Assembly: GCF_002813915.1 (NCBI RefSeq)
Contig: NZ_CP019335.1
Location: forward strand, 440,888 to 504,887
Direction: 5' to 3'
Origin: Tenacibaculum sp. SZ-18
GTDB lineage: Bacteria; Bacteroidota; Bacteroidia; Flavobacteriales; Flavobacteriaceae
DNA: 64,000 bases
Shown: in pieces, positions 8,451 to 17,448 of the stretch
Position numbering within the stretch: the first letter of the stretch is position 1
Layout: every line of letters begins with the position of its first letter
Notes under the pieces: model-generated
The model's input: the letters and a program-made list of their open reading frames with translations, nothing else
What the model was told of the DNA's origin: nothing
Databases searched by the model: none
Translations under genes and position numbers: made by a program

Positions 8451-9124
8451 GATTATGGAGATATAAATACTGAAGGTGACATAATTTCTTATTTTGAGTT
8501 ATGATGTTTTTGAAAGTCAATTTATAATCTAATCAATTGGTTGTTTTGCAATTTACTTAGGTATGGTGATTTTATTGATAGTCCCATTTAGATCGTCAAG
8601 CTTATTATATAATTAATCACAAAAGCAACTATATGATGACTTCAACGATTGATTTGTTTCATAAAATTAATTCAATTTGAGCTCATTTGTTTATTTGTGT
8701 TTAATTTGAACTAAACAAGATTATTAATATTAAACGTACTCTTTTATTAATTACTAATTTTTGAATAAGTATTATAAATGTCCTTGTTTTAATTTGCATG
8801 AATTTAAAGATGTACTTTCTATGTGGATAGTTTATTAATATAGTTCTAAGTGTAAGAACTAATAGTATTAACTTTAAGGCTAATTCTATTGATTTTCTGT
8901 AGACTTATTGAATTAACTTTGTTGATGTTTCTGCTTATGGATCAGATTTATTTAGGTGTTTTTTAGACCTACACAAGCATAAGAATAAAACAAAATTCTT
9001 ATACTAACAATATGCGAACAACGAAATTGATTTACTTTTATGGATAATTTAAGTAATTATTAAATTAATAATAATCAAATTTATATTTATATAATTTTTT
9101 TAGTTAATTCTAGTATTAAATAGA
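8451..9124. other. Long noncoding region with two small inverted repeats
   Basis: 674 bp with stops in every frame and no trace of the sensor domain one would expect upstream of a hybrid regulator. Two inverted repeats stand out: tagttct/agaacta with a 7-base spacer (8841-8861) and ataagaat/attcttat with an 8-base spacer (8979-9002). Neither has a T tract, so they could be binding sites rather than terminators, though short AT-rich palindromes also arise by chance. Confidence 0.4.
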
Positions 9125-10714
9125 ATGAAAGAAATAAAGTATCATGGGGATGTAGAGAAGTATCGTAATATTGATTTATCTAATTTTTTTAATGCTATTT
9201 CATATGATTTTAAGACAGTTGCGTCTTTAATACTCTCATCTACAGACTTTTTACTGGAGTCAGCTGATAAGAATAATGCAAAAGAGCTTCATTTAATTCG
9301 AGATAATTCTAAGTTACTTCTTAAAATGATTAATCATTTAATAGACTTGCGAAAATTGTATAATGATGAACTTGAGTTAAAAATTTCGAAAACAAATATT
9401 GTCGATTTCGTAAAAGAAATTTTCAGTGAATTAAAAAGTACTGCGGCTAAGAAAAAGATTGACTTTATTTTTACTGATAATGAGATAGATAGCTGTGTTT
9501 TTATTGATAGAGATTTAATTTATAAAGGAATATATAATTTACTCATAAATGCGATAAAGTTGACAACTTTTGAAGGAGTCATACAAATTTCAATAAAAGA
9601 AGATTTGAATTTCGTTTTTATAAGCGTAGAGGATTCTGGGATAGCAATCTCCGAAGTTGATTTAAACCAAATATTTTTACCCTTGTACCAGCAAAGTAGT
9701 TATAATAAAACTACTTCAGGAGTTGGGTTGTATTTAACAGAACAATATGTTAAACTTCATAAAGGAGAAGTCAAAGTACAAGCTGGTGAGCAAAAAGGAA
9801 TTATTTTTTCAATAAAATTACCAAAAGGGGAAACACATTTCAACAAAAATCAGTTAATAATTACTGAAGACTTAAGAGCTGACGATATTTTCAAAGAAAA
9901 TGAAGAATCAAAAAGTCAAATAGAAGACAAACTTGAAGTAAATACTAGAGATATTGTTTTATTGATAGAAGATAATGATGACCTAAGATTCTTTCTGAAA
10001 AGTAAACTGAAGAAAAACTACAATGTGTTTGAGTCAGATGGAATTTCGGTAGAGAATATGGTTTTAGAAATTGTTCCGGATATAATTATTAGCGATTTAA
10101 ATTTACCAGATAAAAATGGCTTTGAAATTTGTGAGTTTATTAAAAATGATGAAAGAACTTCACATATTCCAATTATTATGTTGACTTCCTTAAATACTGA
10201 TGAGGCTCATCTAAAAGGACTGAAATCTGGAGTTGATATGTTCTTAACCAAACCTTTCAATCTTTCTGTTTTATCACAATCAGTGGAAACATTACTAAAT
10301 AATAGAAGGCAACTTCAAAAATACTTTTCTCAGTTAAATTCTAATGAATCAAATCAGAATGTTGTAAAAGAAAAGGACAAAGCGTCAGATAAGCAAGTTG
10401 TATTTGTCAATAAAATAAACAAGTTAATTAATGCTAATCTCGATGATTCAAGTTTTTCTGTTGAAATTTTAGCAGATGAGTTACATATATCTCGCGTACA
10501 GTTATACAGGAAAACGAAAGCCTTACTTGGAATAACTATAAGCGATTATATTCAAAACATAAGATTAGAAAAAAGTAAGGTATTTTTGTCTGAAAATAGA
10601 GACTTATCAATTGCTGATATTGCTTACTCTGTTGGTTTTTCATCTCCAAATTATTTCTCTACTGCATTCAAAAATAAGTTTGGAAAAACTCCAAATGAGT
10701 TTAAAAGATCATAG
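9125..10714 (+). CDS. Soluble hybrid regulator: pseudo-histidine kinase, receiver, AraC-type HTH
   Basis: A 529-residue protein with no signal peptide or membrane segment. Residues 18-80 match the HisKA helix of hybrid two-component regulators, but the H-box reads FFNAISYDFKT instead of the usual ISHEFRT, so Tyr27 replaces the phospho-accepting His. The ATPase domain keeps N-box Asn142 (LLINAIK), VEDSGIAI (Asp170) and SGVGLYL. A receiver domain follows, with Asp324 (IISDLNLPD), IMLTS and LTKPF, and then an AraC HTH (about 430-529, ending in FGKTPNEFKRS). The N-terminal beta-propeller sensor of classical HTCS proteins is absent. It probably acts as a transcription factor controlled by ligand binding or by phosphotransfer from another kinase. 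Confidence 0.88.
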   Translation: MKEIKYHGDVEKYRNIDLSNFFNAISYDFKTVASLILSSTDFLLESADKNNAKELHLIRDNSKLLLKMINHLIDLRKLYNDELELKISKTNIVDFVKEIFSELKSTAAKKKIDFIFTDNEIDSCVFIDRDLIYKGIYNLLINAIKLTTFEGVIQISIKEDLNFVFISVEDSGIAISEVDLNQIFLPLYQQSSYNKTTSGVGLYLTEQYVKLHKGEVKVQAGEQKGIIFSIKLPKGETHFNKNQLIITEDLRADDIFKENEESKSQIEDKLEVNTRDIVLLIEDNDDLRFFLKSKLKKNYNVFESDGISVENMVLEIVPDIIISDLNLPDKNGFEICEFIKNDERTSHIPIIMLTSLNTDEAHLKGLKSGVDMFLTKPFNLSVLSQSVETLLNNRRQLQKYFSQLNSNESNQNVVKEKDKASDKQVVFVNKINKLINANLDDSSFSVEILADELHISRVQLYRKTKALLGITISDYIQNIRLEKSKVFLSENRDLSIADIAYSVGFSSPNYFSTAFKNKFGKTPNEFKRS

Positions 10715-10927
10715 GTTCTAAAGTTTTATTGATGTAACTTAATTGAATTAAAATCTGTTAAGATATTGATTTTCAAGAGTTAAAATGGTTTTTTTATTTG
10801 TAACAATTTTGAAAGGGAAAAAGACTCTATCTATATAATTTTAAAATGTCTTTTGGGGTTTATTGAAATACTAGTGAAGATTTTTTAGGGGATTATATAT
10901 TCTTCATTATATTTTACGAAAGATTTT

Positions 10928-10960
10928 AAAGTGCGATGTGAATAAATCGCACTTTTTTTA
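10928..10960 (+). terminator. Intrinsic terminator
   Basis: A perfect 10-bp stem (aaagtgcgat / atcgcacttt) with an 8-base loop and seven T after it. It lies about 215 bases after the hybrid regulator, which it probably terminates. Confidence 0.8.
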
Positions 10961-10980
10961 TTTCTTAAAAGTAATTCATA

Positions 10981-11012
10981 AAAAAACAACAAAGCATAAC
11001 TGCCTTGTTGTT
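10981..11012 (-). terminator. Intrinsic terminator, minus strand
   Basis: On the minus strand, aacaacaaggca and tgctttgttgtt pair with a single mismatch around a 4-base loop and run into a T tract. It sits 8 bases after the small 24-codon frame and about 210 bases after the YfiR-kinase stop. Confidence 0.7.
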
Positions 11013-11020
11013 CTAGTTAT

Positions 11021-11095
11021 TTAAATCTTAATTTGCGCATAAAACTTCATCCCCCAATGTAATTTTAATGCATATTTTACTCTTAAGATTCTCAT
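11021..11095 (-). CDS. Possible 24-residue peptide or small RNA
   Basis: The frame begins MRILRVKYALKLHWGMK and ends FYAQIKI: very basic, with amphipathic hydrophobics. Upstream on the minus strand are TTTG and, about 24 bases later, TAATTTCG (one mismatch to TAnnTTTG). A strong terminator follows 8 bases after the stop, so a transcript of roughly 110-130 nt is plausible. Whether it is a peptide, a small RNA, or just the 3' end of the kinase mRNA cannot be settled from the sequence. Confidence 0.25.
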   Translation of the reverse strand: MRILRVKYALKLHWGMKFYAQIKI

Positions 11096-11220
11096 TTTTT
11101 ACAAGCGCGAAATTATAGTCTATTAATGTATAGTAGTTTCAAATTTGTTTCAAAAACTCTTTTAAGATAAGTTTTTGCTACTGTGTGTTTTATGGGGATT
11201 TCTTATAATTATGTTACATT

Positions 11221-13014
11221 TTACAGAACAGGAATAGTAAAATGAAATGTTGTTCCGATGGCTTTTTCAGATTCAAGCCAAATTTTACCTCCAATAGATT
11301 CTACGATTTTTTTACAATATGCTAAACCTATTCCAGTGCCATCATAATGTTCTTTTGAATGAAGTCTTTTAAAAATTACAAATATTCGCTCTCTATGTTC
11401 TTCTGCTATGCCAATGCCATTATCTGAAATCGAAAACTTCCAATAAAATGAATGGTTGTTATCAGGTGAAATCTTTTGATAAGAGATATTGATAACAGGA
11501 TCTGTATCAGGTTTTTTGAACTTAATAGCGTTATTAATTAAATTTTGAAACAATAATCGTAGTTCAATTGTAGAACCTTTAATAATCGGTAATTCTACTT
11601 TATTTATCGTAGCATTATTTCTTGATATAAGACTCGATAAATCTGTTTCTATATCTGAAATAAGTTGGTTACAATTAATTAAATCCGCAGTTGATTCTGA
11701 ATTTCCGAGTTTAAAGTAACCTAGTAATGCATCAATAAATTGCAATCCACGATTACTAGCTCTGGTTATAAAGCTTACAAACGTACTAGCATCTTCACTT
11801 AGTTCTTCTTTATGATTTTCTTCTAATTCGTTAGCAAAACTAAAAATAGAAGCTAAAGGTTCCTTCAAATCATGACTTGTAATATGAGCAAATTGCTCTA
11901 ATTCTTTGTTTTTAGCTGCCAATTGGACTGCCTGTTTATGAATTTGATTGTTCTTTATCGCGAGCTGTTTGTTAAATTGTTTTAATGTATCGTAACTTCT
12001 ATAAATTAAAAAGCTAATTAATAAGATAAATCCAACTAGAACTATGAGAAGATAATTGATTGTTTTTTGAGTGTTTAATTTATGATCTTTCTCTTTTAAT
12101 ATGGTTTCTTTAAGGTCAATGTCTTCTGATTGTTCAACTAATTTTTTGCGTTGTTCCTTTATCTTACGGTTAATTAAATGAATGTTTTTTTCTTGTTTTT
12201 GTATCGACCCTAATTGTTTTTGTATTCGTTTCTCAAGTTTCTTTTCAATCAGTAACTTTTCTTTATACTTTTTCTTTTGAAACTCATTTTCATCAAAAAG
12301 CTTTTCAATTTCTTCTGTTTGTTCTTGGATAGATTCATCCTTAACAGTAAGTTCTTTTTTCTGAACTTTAATGGTTTGTTGTTGAGATTGAATTTTTCGT
12401 TCTTTATTTACAATAACCTCCTTTTGTTTTGAGGTTGTCTCTTCTGCTTTCGTTAATTCGTTTTCGGTCGTCTTGTACAGTTGTTTCCATTTTTCCGAAG
12501 ATGATATTGCAAATTTTTTTAATGAAGGGGCAATTTTAAAATTTTCTTTAGAAAGTAATTGCTCATTTATTTCGTAAGAAAAAGAATTGTTAACGCTCAT
12601 GATGTTAATCATTGAGGTATTATAACCATAATCTTCGGTAACTAATAGAATATTTTTATTTGAGATTTTTTGAAGAAGATAAAGAATGTCGTAATTAAAT
12701 TTTCGGTTTACAAAAACTAGTTGAACATTTTTAATGTCTTTAATAGAAGAGAACTGTTTAACTTTAACAGATTTGTTTTTAATTTTTCTCCATTTTGATA
12801 GGTCTTTTAAGTTTGAGTAAACCTGATCTTTCCCTAAAATACCAATGGTAAAATCACTATTAAAATTTTTTACCCAACCAATTTGTTCGGCAAAATTAAA
12901 TATAAACAAAGCTCTTTGTCTTCTTTTTACCTCTTCCGATTGAGTGAAAGAATTTATGGTGTGTAAAAGGGCGATTAGTGCAAAAAATAGAAGCTTTGTT
13001 CTTACTTGTGTCAT
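11221..13014 (-). CDS. YfiR/HmsC-domain (DUF4154) sensor histidine kinase
   Basis: A 597-residue membrane kinase. The signal peptide (to about residue 25) is followed by a YfiR/DUF4154-like periplasmic domain (about 28-175; ALFIFNFAEQIGWV, FTIGILGKD, NILLVTEDYG). Then come a long coiled coil (about 180-318), one membrane segment (320-338), a short linker coil, HisKA with ITSHDLKEPLASI (His381), and HATPase_c with NLINNAIKF, ISDNGIGI and GTGIGLAYC. All kinase motifs are intact. Its ATG overlaps the TonB receptor stop (ATGA), indicating translational coupling, so the YfiR domain may read a signal linked to that receptor. No response regulator is adjacent. Confidence 0.88.
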   Translation of the reverse strand: MTQVRTKLLFFALIALLHTINSFTQSEEVKRRQRALFIFNFAEQIGWVKNFNSDFTIGILGKDQVYSNLKDLSKWRKIKNKSVKVKQFSSIKDIKNVQLVFVNRKFNYDILYLLQKISNKNILLVTEDYGYNTSMINIMSVNNSFSYEINEQLLSKENFKIAPSLKKFAISSSEKWKQLYKTTENELTKAEETTSKQKEVIVNKERKIQSQQQTIKVQKKELTVKDESIQEQTEEIEKLFDENEFQKKKYKEKLLIEKKLEKRIQKQLGSIQKQEKNIHLINRKIKEQRKKLVEQSEDIDLKETILKEKDHKLNTQKTINYLLIVLVGFILLISFLIYRSYDTLKQFNKQLAIKNNQIHKQAVQLAAKNKELEQFAHITSHDLKEPLASIFSFANELEENHKEELSEDASTFVSFITRASNRGLQFIDALLGYFKLGNSESTADLINCNQLISDIETDLSSLISRNNATINKVELPIIKGSTIELRLLFQNLINNAIKFKKPDTDPVINISYQKISPDNNHSFYWKFSISDNGIGIAEEHRERIFVIFKRLHSKEHYDGTGIGLAYCKKIVESIGGKIWLESEKAIGTTFHFTIPVL

Positions 13015-15710
13015 AATTTGAAATCTAAACGTAAAAAGTAGTGAGCTCCTTGTACTCCAAATTGTTGAACTCGCCTACTATACGTAAAATTACCCTGGCT
13101 TGTATTTGCGGAATGTTTGTGTTTATCTGGTAATATATTGAAAACATTATTTGCACCAAAACTAAGGTTTATCCAATTTTTGAATTTATAGCTTATAGAT
13201 AAGTCTGTCAAAACTTTAGGAGTAAAAGTTTGATCTCTAGATTCTATATTTCCTGTAAATTCATTTAGTACCCAGTTATTTTGATCACCATCATTCGGAT
13301 GTATATAAGTAACCTTACCAAAATACGTGTTACGAATTTGAAAACCAAAATTACGCCAGTCGTAAGAGAAAAATGAGTTTATTTTAAAGTTAGGTTGAGC
13401 TGATTCTATACGTGCGACTTCTTCACGATTGAAAATAGCATTTTCATTAATGCCTCCTATTTGTCCACTTTCTATGTTGATTCTATCTACTTTAGTGTTG
13501 TTAAAGTTTGCAGCTAATGATGCATACAATTCTCCTTCCCCTATTTTATCTCTAAAATTAATCACTGCATCAATACCTTCTGTACTAGAGTCTATTGCAT
13601 TAGTTAAGAATTGAGCTGAACTTACATTAAATGGTTCGAGTATGGTTTCAAAACCATCTTCTAGCCTTGCCGATAAAACAATTCTATCTTTAATAGAAAC
13701 CTTATAAACGTCTAAAGAAAAGGTAAACGTATTATCAATTTTACCACTAACTCCTAAGCTAAAATGATTGGATAATTCAGGTTTTAAATCATCTAGTTCA
13801 AAAGCATCATTAACAATAGCACTTTCGCTATTAAAAGTTCCAACTTCTTTAATTTCACCATCGATAAATTGATTACTGACATTTTGAAAATATACCTGAT
13901 GAAGTGAAGGCGCTCTAAATCCTGTTGAGAAACTAGCACGAGCACTTAAGTTGTTAGAAAAGCTATATCGCGAAGCAAGTTTCCATATAGTTTGCCCAGA
14001 GAAATCATTATAAAATTCATAACGCACAGCGGTTTTAAGAAGTAAAGCTTCGGTTGGATTTAATTCGACATCCAAATAAGCAGCAGCATTTGTTCTAAAT
14101 CTACTTAATGCATTTTCTGGTCTAATTCCAGGAAATACTTGGGCGCCAGGAATTCTTGGCTGTTCCATTCCGTTATTATCAATATATGTACTTCCACCAT
14201 CAATATAGGAAGCTTCTTCACCAGCAATAATTTGATAATTTTCAAGTCTCAATTCTCCTCCAATTGCAAGATTCAATCCTTTTAAATAATCATAGTTTTT
14301 TGTTAAATCTAAATTTGTAGTACTCAACTGATATCTAAATCCACCAGAATTAAAAGCTCTCGGAGATGAAATGCCTAATGAAGCATTATTTGAGTTTTCA
14401 ACATTGAAACCTATAGTGTTAATTCCTAAAGATTGACTAAAATCAATATTCCAATCATTCTTAACTCCTGTTATTCCAGCAGTCATGGCATCATCTCGAA
14501 TATCAGTTAAGATCTTTGGAGAGAATCCATTTGGATTTAACTCGAGTACAACCCTGTCTTCATCTTTTGGAAAACGGTAAAAACCTCTTGAATTTCCTTG
14601 GCGATTATTTCGACCTCCATTGAAATAAAATTTTGTCTTTTCACTTATAGGAAGTTCACCATTAAAGAAAAAACTAAGATTTTGTGTTCCTGCATTACCA
14701 ATTTCCATTACTCTGCGATCAGTAAATCCTGTTAAATTAAAAAAGTTATTCTGATTAATCAATTGAGAGTCTACACTAGGATCATTATTATATACTTCAC
14801 CAGTATACTTTCCTGCTCTATTGGTAGCTTCTCTTCGTCTATACTCCGCGGTAATATTTAAAAACCCTTTCTCTCCTATTTCTAATCCTAAATTCGCTCC
14901 AAAATATCGTGTTTTTCCGTCTCCAGCATCGTTAGTACCAACTTGACCATCTAAATTAATAACTTCAGTTTGTTGTTTAAGAATGATATTAATCACCCCA
15001 GCAATTGCATCGGAACCATACTGAGAAGTGGCGCCATCTCTCAAAATTTCAATTCTATCCACCGCTGATTTTGGAATGGCATTAAAATCTGTTCCAACAC
15101 TTCCTCTTCCTACAGTTCCGTTTACGTTTAAAAGAGAACTTGAATGTCTTCGTTTTCCATTAATAAGAACTAAAACTTGATCTGGACCTAATCCTCTTAG
15201 ACTCGCAGGATCAATATGATCCGTACCATCGGAAATAGTTTGATGGGTGGAATAGAATGACGGAACTAAATAATGTAGAATTTGACCAATCTCTATATGT
15301 GAAGAATTTGAAATTTCCTCCGGAAAAATAATATCAACAGGTACTGTGGTTTTTAAAAGTGACTTTGGCTTTGCTCTTGATCCTAATGAAATAGGTTCAT
15401 CAATTGAAAATCCTGCAGATAATGTAAAGTCTAAATGAGCATTTTCTCCAACATTCACTTTAATTGCTTTGGATAAAGTATTATACATTATAAAACTCAC
15501 GTTTAAAACATATTCCCCTTCCTCAACATTAAATTTATAATATCCATTTATATCAGTAGATGTTGAGAGTGAAGTTCCTTCAATGCTCACTTTCGCTCCA
15601 GGAATCGTCCCTCCAAATTCATCCGAAACTGTGCCAGAAATTGAAGCTCTATTTTGTGAGTACATATTAAAATGAATTAATGCACTAACAATTAAGGAAA
15701 ACCTTAACAT
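13011..15710 (-). CDS. TonB-dependent outer-membrane receptor
   Basis: An 899-residue receptor. The signal peptide MLRFSLIVSALIHFNMYSQ is followed by a carboxypeptidase-regulatory-like domain (ISGTVSDEFGGTIPGAKVSIEGT), a plug (VPVDIIFPEEI, LRGLGPDQVLVLINGKRRH, VDRIEILRDGATSQYGSDAIAGVINIIL) and a 22-strand-type barrel ending in GAHYFLRLDFKL. I chose the ATG at 15710; an upstream in-frame TTG at 15821 coincides with the -33 box of the promoter at 15794-15821, so it would not be transcribed. The substrate is unknown. Overlap with the YfiR-kinase gene suggests that uptake and signalling are connected. Confidence 0.93.
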   Translation of the reverse strand: MLRFSLIVSALIHFNMYSQNRASISGTVSDEFGGTIPGAKVSIEGTSLSTSTDINGYYKFNVEEGEYVLNVSFIMYNTLSKAIKVNVGENAHLDFTLSAGFSIDEPISLGSRAKPKSLLKTTVPVDIIFPEEISNSSHIEIGQILHYLVPSFYSTHQTISDGTDHIDPASLRGLGPDQVLVLINGKRRHSSSLLNVNGTVGRGSVGTDFNAIPKSAVDRIEILRDGATSQYGSDAIAGVINIILKQQTEVINLDGQVGTNDAGDGKTRYFGANLGLEIGEKGFLNITAEYRRREATNRAGKYTGEVYNNDPSVDSQLINQNNFFNLTGFTDRRVMEIGNAGTQNLSFFFNGELPISEKTKFYFNGGRNNRQGNSRGFYRFPKDEDRVVLELNPNGFSPKILTDIRDDAMTAGITGVKNDWNIDFSQSLGINTIGFNVENSNNASLGISSPRAFNSGGFRYQLSTTNLDLTKNYDYLKGLNLAIGGELRLENYQIIAGEEASYIDGGSTYIDNNGMEQPRIPGAQVFPGIRPENALSRFRTNAAAYLDVELNPTEALLLKTAVRYEFYNDFSGQTIWKLASRYSFSNNLSARASFSTGFRAPSLHQVYFQNVSNQFIDGEIKEVGTFNSESAIVNDAFELDDLKPELSNHFSLGVSGKIDNTFTFSLDVYKVSIKDRIVLSARLEDGFETILEPFNVSSAQFLTNAIDSSTEGIDAVINFRDKIGEGELYASLAANFNNTKVDRINIESGQIGGINENAIFNREEVARIESAQPNFKINSFFSYDWRNFGFQIRNTYFGKVTYIHPNDGDQNNWVLNEFTGNIESRDQTFTPKVLTDLSISYKFKNWINLSFGANNVFNILPDKHKHSANTSQGNFTYSRRVQQFGVQGAHYFLRLDFKL

Positions 15711-15793
15711 ATATTTGGATGAAATATTTTTCAAATAGAATTGTTTAATTGAATTTACAGGGTTTTTTATTGATTTTGGGGTAGACTTAGTGA

Positions 15794-15821
15794 CAAATAT
15801 ATTTAAAATTTTGTTAAACAA
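15794..15821 (-). promoter_or_regulatory. Promoter of the TonB receptor/YfiR-kinase operon
   Basis: On the minus strand, TTG at 15821-15819 and TATATTTG at 15801-15794 are separated by 17 bases, a good -33/-7 pair. The transcript would begin near 15788, giving a leader of about 75 bases before the ATG at 15710. Confidence 0.6.
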
Positions 15822-15910
15822 TATAAGTGAAGTGTTAATGAATTTCCCAATGTTTTTGCTTGTTAAGTTAAAAACTATTTAATTAGCATAAAATTGTAAA
15901 AAGAAAAAAT

Positions 15911-17446
15911 ATGCTAGTAAAAGTGCATGGCTCGGCCGTTTTCGGTGTCGAGGCTATTACCATAACCGTTGAAGTAAATATTGACAAAGGAATCGGATAT
16001 CATTTGGTTGGTTTGCCCGATAATGCAGTACGTGAAAGTTCATATCGAATTTCTGCAGCCTTAACAAATGTTCATTATAAATTACCTGGGAAAAAGATCA
16101 TTATTAACATGGCGCCTGCTGATATTAGAAAAGAAGGAGCCGCTTATGATCTAACTATTGCAGTGGGGATTTTAGGAGCTTCTGGACAGATAAAATCAAG
16201 AACAATTGACGAATATGTTATCATGGGAGAGCTTTCCCTTGATGGTAACTTGCAGCCTGTAAAAGGAGCATTGCCAATTGCAATTAAAGCCAAAGAAGAA
16301 GGGTTTAAGTATTTGATTTTACCAAAGGAAAATGTAAAAGAAGCTGCTATAGTTGATGGATTGACTGTTTTTGGAGTTGAAAATATCAAAGAAGTAATTG
16401 ATCATTTTAATGAAGAGGTTTTTTTAGTTCCAACAAAAATTGATGCTTTTGAAGTTTTTAATTCCAACAGTAATGATTTAAATTTTGATTTTGCTGATGT
16501 AAAAGGACAAGAATCGATTAAAAGATGCATGGAAATTGCGGCTGCAGGAGGACATAATATTATTCTTATAGGACCACCAGGAGCAGGGAAAACAATGTTA
16601 GCAAAACGATTACCATCCATCTTACCTCCAATGACATTAGAAGAGGCCCTTGAAACAACAAAAATTCATTCTGTTATTGGAAAAGTAAAAGATTCTGGAG
16701 TATTGTATCAACGTCCGTTTCGTTCTCCACATCATACAACTTCTGATGTTGCTTTAGTAGGTGGTGGACAATATCCACAACCAGGAGAAATATCATTAGC
16801 ACATAATGGTGTTTTATTTTTAGATGAACTACCCGAGTTTAAGCGTTCGGTTTTAGAAGTAATGCGCCAGCCTTTAGAAGACAGGGAAGTTACTATTTCT
16901 AGAGCAAAATTTACAATCACCTATCCAAGTAGTTTTATGTTAGTAGCAAGCATGAATCCAAGTCCTTCTGGGTTTTTTAATGATGAAAATAATCAGTTTT
17001 TATCTTCTCCAGCAGAAATGCAACGATACATGAGTAAAATTTCTGGTCCGTTGTTAGATAGAATAGATATTCATATTGAAGTAACACCAGTTCCTTTCGA
17101 AAAATTATCAGAAGAAAGTAAAGGTGAAAATAGTATTACAATTCGTGAGAGAGTAATAAAAGCGAGGTTAATTCAATCAGCGCGATTTAAAGAATTTGAA
17201 AATATTCATTATAACGCTCAGATGACTGTCAAACAAATTCGTGAGTTTTGTAAATTATCTGAGGAAAGTAAATCCTTGTTAAAGAATGCAATGGAAAAAT
17301 TAAGTTTATCTGCAAGAGCTTACGATAGAATTTTAAAAGTCAGCCGAACAATTGCAGATTTAGATAACTCTTTAGAAGTGAATACATCTCATATTGCAGA
17401 AGCAATTCAATATAGAAGCTTAGATAGAGAAGGTTGGCTAGGATAA
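15911..17446 (+). CDS. comM: YifB/ComM family Mg-chelatase-like AAA+ ATPase
   Basis: A 511-residue full-length member of the YifB/ComM family. The N-terminal ChlI-like domain is [22 protein letters not shown]. Walker A is [13 protein letters not shown], Walker B region FLDELPEF, and sensor residues lie in [12 protein letters not shown] and [12 protein letters not shown]; a C-terminal magnesium-chelatase domain follows ([19 protein letters not shown]). ComM is a hexameric branch-migration helicase that helps integrate DNA during natural transformation in proteobacteria; the same role here is an inference. It is transcribed alone, divergent from the TonB receptor operon. Confidence 0.95.
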   Translation: MLVKVHGSAVFGVEAITITVEVNIDKGIGYHLVGLPDNAVRESSYRISAALTNVHYKLPGKKIIINMAPADIRKEGAAYDLTIAVGILGASGQIKSRTIDEYVIMGELSLDGNLQPVKGALPIAIKAKEEGFKYLILPKENVKEAAIVDGLTVFGVENIKEVIDHFNEEVFLVPTKIDAFEVFNSNSNDLNFDFADVKGQESIKRCMEIAAAGGHNIILIGPPGAGKTMLAKRLPSILPPMTLEEALETTKIHSVIGKVKDSGVLYQRPFRSPHHTTSDVALVGGGQYPQPGEISLAHNGVLFLDELPEFKRSVLEVMRQPLEDREVTISRAKFTITYPSSFMLVASMNPSPSGFFNDENNQFLSSPAEMQRYMSKISGPLLDRIDIHIEVTPVPFEKLSEESKGENSITIRERVIKARLIQSARFKEFENIHYNAQMTVKQIREFCKLSEESKSLLKNAMEKLSLSARAYDRILKVSRTIADLDNSLEVNTSHIAEAIQYRSLDREGWLG

Positions 17447-17448
17447 TA

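Larger units (their letters stand above)
10715..11220. other. Intergenic region with two terminators and a possible small minus-strand gene
   Basis: 506 bp between convergent genes. It contains a plus-strand terminator, a minus-strand terminator, and between the latter and the kinase gene a short minus-strand unit with a possible promoter and a 24-codon reading frame (listed separately). The remainder is AT-rich without other visible structure. Confidence 0.5.

Noticed and set aside
7792..8466. A 224-residue open frame overlapping the repeat lipoprotein in another frame
   Set aside because: It is a by-product of the tandem repeats; it has an Ile/Met/Thr-rich, unnatural composition, while the other frame has a lipobox and coherent repeats.
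8451..9124. A decayed sensor domain upstream of the hybrid regulator
   Set aside because: All frames are full of stops and no propeller-like motif or membrane helix could be read.
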